Assembly (NCBI GenBank): GCA_003415625.1
Contig: PYIU01000009.1
Location: forward strand, 1,240,001 to 1,304,000
Direction of reading: 5' to 3'
DNA: 64,000 nucleotides
Source of the DNA: Aquanectria penicillioides
Taxonomy: Eukaryota; Ascomycota; Sordariomycetes; Hypocreales; Nectriaceae
Numbering within the stretch: position 1 is the first letter of the stretch; every line of letters starts with the position of its first letter. The notes beneath the pieces are model-generated. The model worked only from the letters and a program-made list of their open reading frames with translations, made no database searches and was not told the origin of the DNA. Both the position numbers and the translations under genes were made by a program. This document shows positions 58,101-64,000 of this stretch, piece by piece.

Positions 58101-60248
58101 AAGTAAACCAATTTCGGGAGTATGGCTCTTCAGCTCTGCCTTCAAACCTTCGGTTTCATTTCGAGAGAGTGCGCCGCGAGCAAAGGCTTGTAGCGCAGTC
58201 CACTGAGGACCAAATGCGTGCAATTGCTCTTGCTGAAGAGCGATCTGATTTCTAGTCAACAAGGCTCTTGCCGCAGCCTGTAGGTCAGTGATCGCTGGGG
58301 TATGTGCGTCAAGCTCCTCGAGATCCTTCTCAACACTCTCTCGGAGGAGCATTCCACGAATGGCAGCCTGAAGCTTCTGGACATCACCAGAAGTCTTCTT
58401 CGTCTCCTGCTGCTGTGCAACATGGCCTTTCCGGAGCAGAAAGCCTCGGGAAATTGCTTGAATTTCTCTGATGGGGCCTCCACATGCTGAAAGCTGAGCA
58501 GTCAGATCTCGTACCTGATCTCGGACTTTCTTAGCCCTGATCATGTTTTGCAATTCTAGAATATCGGGTTCAATAGCCTTGCAGACTCGCTCTCTATTCT
58601 CCAGTCTCTGTCGAACAAGGAATCCTCGCGCAGCGCTTTGCAGCTGAATAGCGAACCGTCTCATATTCATTCGGTAGTCCATGATTTGTCTTGTGAAGTC
58701 GCCGCGAATTCGAGATTGCAAATCGATCAGCCACTCCTCTTCATCCCAGAACTTCTGCATCATGTCACCCAACCTGACGCGGAGCAGGGCACCACGCATC
58801 TGTGCCTGGATCTCGACGATGCACTCTTCATTTTCGTGTAGTTCGCGATCGATTCTCTCCTCCTCCGTCTCTTCGGGTTCGGGCTCGGGCTCAGGTTCAG
58901 GGACGCCAAAGTCTGCGCCCATGTTTCCGAAACTAGGCATGTTAACTCCGAGTTTATCGAGGCCCTTCTGCATTGCCTCGAGCTCATGGTGCTCGAACTC
59001 AAGCTGGCCGACAAGATTGCCTATGCGGAAGTCTACTATGCCTTTCCGGAACAAAAGCCAACTCAGGGCATGAATGCAGTAAATTACTTTCGGAATATTC
59101 TTTTTCTCGTATAGATCGATGAGTTCGAAGCGGAAAAGGTCAGGCAACTCCACTTCGTCAAGATATCTGAAGAAGATGGCAATAATGTTGTCGGAGTGTC
59201 GGAATTGAAGTCGGGGATGGTGGAAAATTCGATAGCGTCTGTCCGGGTTCAGTGCCTCAACCACCTCTGCGAGAGTAACGCCATCGCGCAATGCTTCCTC
59301 CAATTCGACGATGGGGGGGATAGACTTTTGGATGACATCTTCAATCCATTCCTTGGCCTCGCCGATATGGCAGAGGTACTCATAGGCCTGGAGGAATTGT
59401 CTTTGCTTATCCATCCAATTGCGACCCTCCCAGCTGTAGCCCACATTCTTTTGCCGGGTTGTGTTGTCCCTGCCTGCCCGTTGCAGTCTTCGTCGACCTC
59501 GTAGACCAACTACTTCCTGGGCAGGCGAAGTAATAGTGAAATCGTCGGCAGACTCGGACTGGACCAGTCGGGAAAGGGTCCTGAGCTGGCTTGTCGAAGA
59601 CTTACCCAATCCCTCGATCTCGTTCCGGGCAAGGTGGGTATTCATATGGTGTGAAGTCTGAGAAGGTGAAAGCTCGCCCAATTGGCGAACCGAGTCGGAT
59701 CGAGTCAGTAACATTGAGTTGGGTCGCATAGGCAGAACGTGGGGGGGAGGCGAGGTTGGTGATGAGTGCCCATCGCTCTGGATCATGGCTAGCTTCCCGA
59801 TATCAACACTCTTGCCGCGATCATGGCGAATCGAGTTTTGGTGATGCGGCGGTGTCACGGGCGGCGTAGCCGCTGGGGCCTGAGGGAGCGGGCGCAACGA
59901 CTGGCGAGCAGAGCTGTAGAGGTTGTCTGAGGCCGGAGCCTTCTTGGGGCTAGTCATCTCCCCAGCTTCAAAGGTACGGGCTCTTGCCCTCACATCGCTC
60001 TGGGCACGCTTGTGGGAGGGGACGGGAGGACCATAACCACTCGAAGCGGATGTGGAATGACTGCCTCGGCTGTGGTCGGAAGCGTGAGAGTAGCCTGAGG
60101 AGGCGGACGACGATGTCGTCGAGGGGTAGCGGTTAACGTTGGTGTTGGAGGCAGCAAAGTCGATGGTGTGCGACTGCCGAAGAGGATGCGAAAAGTTGTG
60201 AAGGTGAGGTTGAGGGCTGGGTTGTTGGTGATGGAAGCGGGACGTCAT
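55148..60248 (-). CDS. IQGAP-family scaffold (Ras GTPase-activating-like, Rng2/Iqg1 type)
   Basis: Exons 60248-55594 and 55538-55148 (intron GTACGT...TTACAG), 1681 aa. The start is the ATG at 60248 (MTSRFHHQQ); the frame is open upstream but has no ATG. The domain order is clear. A Ser/Pro-rich N-terminus is followed by a calponin-homology domain (about 285-420, WMDKQRQFLQAYEYL onward). Next come 14 IQ-like repeats of the form L-Q-x-x-x-R-G-x-x-x-R (about 476-890), the GAP-related domain (about 1030-1330), and a RasGAP C-terminal domain ending at KFYRTQ. IQGAPs organise actin, myosin light chain and calmodulin at the cytokinetic ring and polarity sites; they generally bind Rho-family GTPases rather than stimulate Ras. 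Joining the exons gives NKKGKKRFLLPFTKQYYHQ. No frameshift is needed. Confidence 0.95.
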
Positions 60249-62839
60249 GGTTGACGGCAGGCCTCTGGGGGTCGTCGGCGGCCAAGCCGTGGTCTCGGGG
60301 GTATCTCTTGCGGGTTGAGGAGAATAATCCACCTTTTTGGTGACGTTAACGCATGATTTCGAGCAGTGCTCGGCGGTCAGAGGAATGTTGGCAGGGTCGG
60401 ATAGAGCTTGGAGGATGGATCCATCCAAGACATGCGCTGGTTGCTGGCAGCTGTGGGTTGTCGGAGAATGTTTCTGCTCAGCAACTGGCAGGCAGATGGC
60501 AGAGGTATGAAGTATGGAGTATGGAGCAGGTGCAAGTACCGGTCGGTACGGTGGTTTGGCGGAGGAGGAAGAGAGACAGAAAGAGGAGGAGTCACTACCA
60601 AGAACCAAAATAACGAGGCGTCGAGAATGCTAATGCCGTCACCGTGCTCTGAAATGGCCCATGTCTCCTCCCAACAAGCACAAAAAAAAGTCAATAATGC
60701 ACAAGGCAATGGCCTACCAAGGGAGGGCAGCCATCGGTGCGGCGGGGCCTTAGAGCCTGTCAAATGCCGTAGTAAACAAACAACGGGCCAACCGCCTAGC
60801 AACGGGTTAGGGTGCCCTGATTGGCCACTTTCACAGCCACGCCCACTTTTAACCTGGCCTCGTCCTTGCAAGTCTTGCTGTGCACCCAATATCATCAGTT
60901 CATGCGGATCAAGTGCAAACACACTGGCTTTGCGTTGTTTAGAGAGCCACCAATCATCCCAGTGAGTCACGGCCACCACCTCCACTTAATGGGGGGTCAG
61001 ACCTAAAGAAGCCAGGGAATCCCAATTCCCGATGTTGTTCTGGCTGTACAGAACAGAGCCAAAAGTATCTTTGTTTTTTTCTGCCCTTACCTCATTCATC
61101 TGGTCTTAGATATAGTGGTGCAGGGTAAACAATGGTGTTCGGACCTCTCAGGTGCATGAGCTTGAGAACAACAGAATTTTCTCTTCGCATAGATCCTCAA
61201 AATTCACTAGAAAATGGCCTCTGATCCCTGATGCTGCGGTGAAGGAAATTTTCATATCAAAATTTGGATAAGAAAACCTGAGTCTTGCTCTTCAGTCCGA
61301 CGCCAGAGTCTACAATTAGAAACAGTCTAACGCAGTCCTAGGACCTGAGACGTGGTCGCGACACTGCTTGAACCGGGTCACATGCACAAACGGTGGATGC
61401 CCGCCACTGTTGCCACAAATGCAAACCCAGCCCATGCCATTGTGAGCAATGCAACCCGACGTTGCAATGCGTTGTTCATCTTAAGAATGTCGGGCATCAA
61501 GTCTTTCCCCAGTGGTTAGGACGAGAAAGCTGCCGACGAGCCTATTTCTCATCTAATTTACTCGGCGCCGCTAAGGCCTACAATGTGACCACCACGTGTG
61601 ATGGCACTGACCTGTGTAACACCCTGCGTAAAAGTAGCCTTCTTGTTCCAGCCTAATGAGTCTCTGCTTGCAGTTCATCACAATGTAAAAAAATGCAATG
61701 AACATCTGAGATTCGATGGACATCCGACTCGGCATAGTGATTCTAGGATTGATAGAGCAGAAGCCACCCAGTTCATGTCTGCGATGAAAGCGACATTTGA
61801 ATCACATATCCAATCTTGTTGGGTGGTTGGATTATCCATGTTTGGAAATGCACTGTACTTCCTTGCACTGAGCACATGTCAAATTCCCACACAAGTTCCA
61901 AGTATCTAGACAATGGTAGATAACAATGTCTGTGTAAAACATTCAACAATCTCTCACATTATTACTTTAGAAATGATATGTTTAGATACGAAATCAAGCT
62001 CTAATGTAACCATGGAGCATCTGTGGCAGCTTCAATACCTAGTGGTGGCCAGGTATCCCAAATCGGATCCCAAACGAGCAAGGGTATGGGCAGGTCGAAT
62101 TTGAGTTGAATAGCCTTTTCTCATCCGCGTTGGCAACTCGGGTTTTCTGAGATCGCCGCCGTGAAGCATGCTGTTCGCCCGACCTGGAGAAAGTGGCGTT
62201 GCGACCAAGAGGTTGTGTCGACATTCACATGTGGATCAACATTCAGTGCTCGGAACAGCACAAGCCAGAATCATTGGGTTGACTCCAAAGGGATGGTAAT
62301 ACAGATATTGATAAGTTTCTTGACTAGCATTGGGTATTTATTTTAGGAGAAAAATGCATCCACCCTCCATTTGTGCAGAGCATATGTCGGCATGAATCAA
62401 GATGGTAAAAAGATGAGTGCTTCATCATAAACGTGAAATTGTATTTATACCACGATATCCTCGAAGGAACCTCGCTGCGATGATACGAAGTAGATGATGG
62501 AAGCGGAGCATTTTCTGGCTGGTGCGGGCTCCCCAATTGCGGCCTATCTAAGTGCACGCATTGGGGTAGCTTGGTATTTTTGCTGTGGTGGGGTTGCATG
62601 AGGTCATCCGTGCTTGATGGGCCAACACCAATTGGCTGAACTGGACTGGTGAACCCAGTCCCCATCGCCGGAAGATTCACCCAAACCTCGAGTGTCTAGT
62701 GAGCTGCTTCATTCAAACTTCGACCACCTGCCACGCCAAATCATCCCGCGACGGCCCCAATCCCTCTGCTGCATCTGTATCACCCACAGGTGACTGCGCT
62801 TGACGAAAGCGATATCGCGTTGAAGTCTAAGCGGCCACC
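60249..62839. other. Divergent intergenic region, 2.6 kb
   Basis: Promoters of the IQGAP gene (-) and of the Rmd1-like gene (+). From about 61.0 kb on it is A+T-richer. It includes a Cys-rich open frame listed separately. No other gene is supported. Confidence 0.5.
61393..61656 (+). other. Cys-rich open frame, possible remnant or exon
   Basis: An 87-codon frame starting at GTG, so no ATG start is visible. It reads about nine Cys, including CKPSPCHCEQC near the start and CDGTDLCN near the end, a spacing faintly like the closing motif of Ly-6/three-finger proteins. No signal peptide or flanking exons are found. This may be chance; the function is unknown. Confidence 0.2.
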
Positions 62840-64000
62840 ATGGCTTCCAAGCAACGGCCATCTGTTCTGGTATGATCATGAGATACGCGGCCGATCCACT
62901 AAAGTCCATTTGCTTATCAATTTCCCCAGGTGACGGACGCCCGAGAGCGACCTGGCCAACGACGATCTCTCCAGCGACAGGACACTGGCACTCCTACCGG
63001 CTCCTCCGCCCCGATGCGATTCATGACCGTCGACAATGTCCTACAGTACAATACCCAGATCCCCTCAGGCCAACCCCGTGCCCCCCCGGCCCTATCCCCG
63101 AGCACAATCTGCTACTGCTGCTACTCTCGGCGGCCGAAGAGTTGCGAGTGGCGGCGGCCTTCCGAATACCCAATCTCGAACTGGAAAACCTATGCCGTCG
63201 CGAACGACCAAGATCAGCGAGAAGCTGGTCCTCCTGCCTGAGACCGACCAAGGTGACGAGGATGCCGATGAGGAGACTGAAACCGATGCCGCCTTGGCAA
63301 GGAGACTCCAAGATGAGGACAATCGGCCTCTCAAGGATGAGGAGCTGGATGTGTTGAAGAAGAGAGGCGGGATCCGCGGGAAGAGCTATGCCGAAAGGCT
63401 GCCAAAGATGCAGAGGACGGAAAAGGTCAGCAGGTTGACAGCTTATTGCACTGCACAGGCATACAAGGTCAAAGCGACGGCAGAATTCCTGCGCAAGAAG
63501 CATGAGGCAAAGACCAAGATGTACGACGACTGCCTCTACGTTATCTATGCACTCCCTCTTCTCAACGGCACCGACGGCTACCGAGTCCGCAGCCGGCCCA
63601 TCCTGAAGACTCCAGGAACCGGCAAGACAGTGCTTGACCTTGAAATTGAGAGAAGTGAGAGACGAGATCATCACCAAGGGTACTTTGAAGATGATGCGTA
63701 TATGGGCTCCAGCCCCAACCGGGCATCTCCATTGCCGTCGCGCTATGGGGCCTCGCCGACCGCGTCGGACGACCGCGAGAACCCATTCCGACACGATGAC
63801 GATGTTTCACAGATGAACCGTCTTGCACCTGATGCCAAAAACTTTGCAGAGATGTTTGTCTTCTCATACGGCGTCGTTGTATTCTGGAATTTTACGGAGC
63901 ATCAAGAGAAGGATATCCTCGCGGACCTTACCTTCGCCGACGCCGACGCCACTGCCGAGGGACTCAGCCTACTAACCCGTCCCCTTGATCAGGACAACTA
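62840..64000 (+). CDS. Rmd1/DUF155 family protein (Sif2/Sif3-like), 5' part, cut by window edge, one apparent frameshift
   Basis: Exon 1 is 62840-62869 (MASKQRPSVL); exon 2 starts at 62930 and runs off the right edge. The N-terminus is disordered (Ser/Arg/Pro-rich), with PMPSRTTKISEKLVLLPET marking the family's start. Then come KRGGIRGKSYAERLPKMQR, LTAYCTAQAYKVKATAEFL and the DUF155 core NFAEMFVFSYGVVVFWNF, entering the acidic part at the edge. Yeast Rmd1 is linked to meiotic nuclear division, and human RMND1 is mitochondrial; the function here is inferred only by homology. The C7 run 63081-63087 shifts the frame: reading six C gives RAPRPYPRAQSATAATLGG and keeps the downstream domain in frame. 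Confidence 0.82.

Overview
The window is nuclear DNA from a filamentous ascomycete fungus, most likely a Sordariomycete and plausibly Hypocreales (inferred). The signs are many introns of about 45-75 bases with GTRNGT donors and CTAAC-type branch sites, gene spacing of 0.3-6 kb, pyrimidine-rich leaders, and fungal gene families (IQGAP with many IQ repeats, Mediator Med8, Psr-type phosphatase, peroxisomal ABCD half-transporter, choline sulfatase, GFA-type zinc enzyme). I see no operon, CRISPR array, rRNA, tRNA or intact transposon. Seventeen protein genes are supported by splice-phase-consistent models, the last one cut by the right edge. Exons are given for each. All placements were read by eye.

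Left part (1-20.7 kb): a kinase-like gene with a long Pro/Gln-rich tail (+), converging on a type II membrane protein (-). Then come a peroxisomal fatty-acid ABC half-transporter (-), divergent from an FCP1-like Psr phosphatase (+), and the Sec61-beta translocon subunit (+). Middle (20.7-35.2 kb): a visibly A+T-richer stretch hides a six-exon cysteine-motif gene (-). It is followed by a large UDP-glycosyltransferase with a C-terminal array of ubiquitin-interacting-like helices (+), a membrane protein (-), a small zinc-ribbon protein (-), the RNase P/MRP subunit Rpp30 (+), and a secreted Ser/Thr-rich protein built from phase-0 mini-exons (-). Right part (35.2-64 kb): a DUF1295 membrane reductase-like protein (+), a GFA/CENP-V zinc enzyme (-), an F-box-like protein (-), Med8 (-), choline sulfatase (-), a 6.5-kb non-coding interval with minisatellites, IQGAP (-), and the 5' part of an Rmd1/DUF155 protein (+).

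The genes are mostly unrelated housekeeping and regulatory functions. They do not form a pathway cluster, and I did not find a convincing novel multi-gene system. The strongest window-wide signal is technical or evolutionary. Six otherwise well-conserved genes each need one or two single-base corrections, nearly all in short C/G runs, to be read through, and the corrected lengths fit the splice phases exactly. Systematic homopolymer error in the assembly is the simplest explanation. Biological points worth following are the hidden cysteine-motif gene, the glycosyltransferase-UIM architecture, the altered kinase catalytic loop, two GC-AG introns, and the mini-exon modules of the secreted protein.
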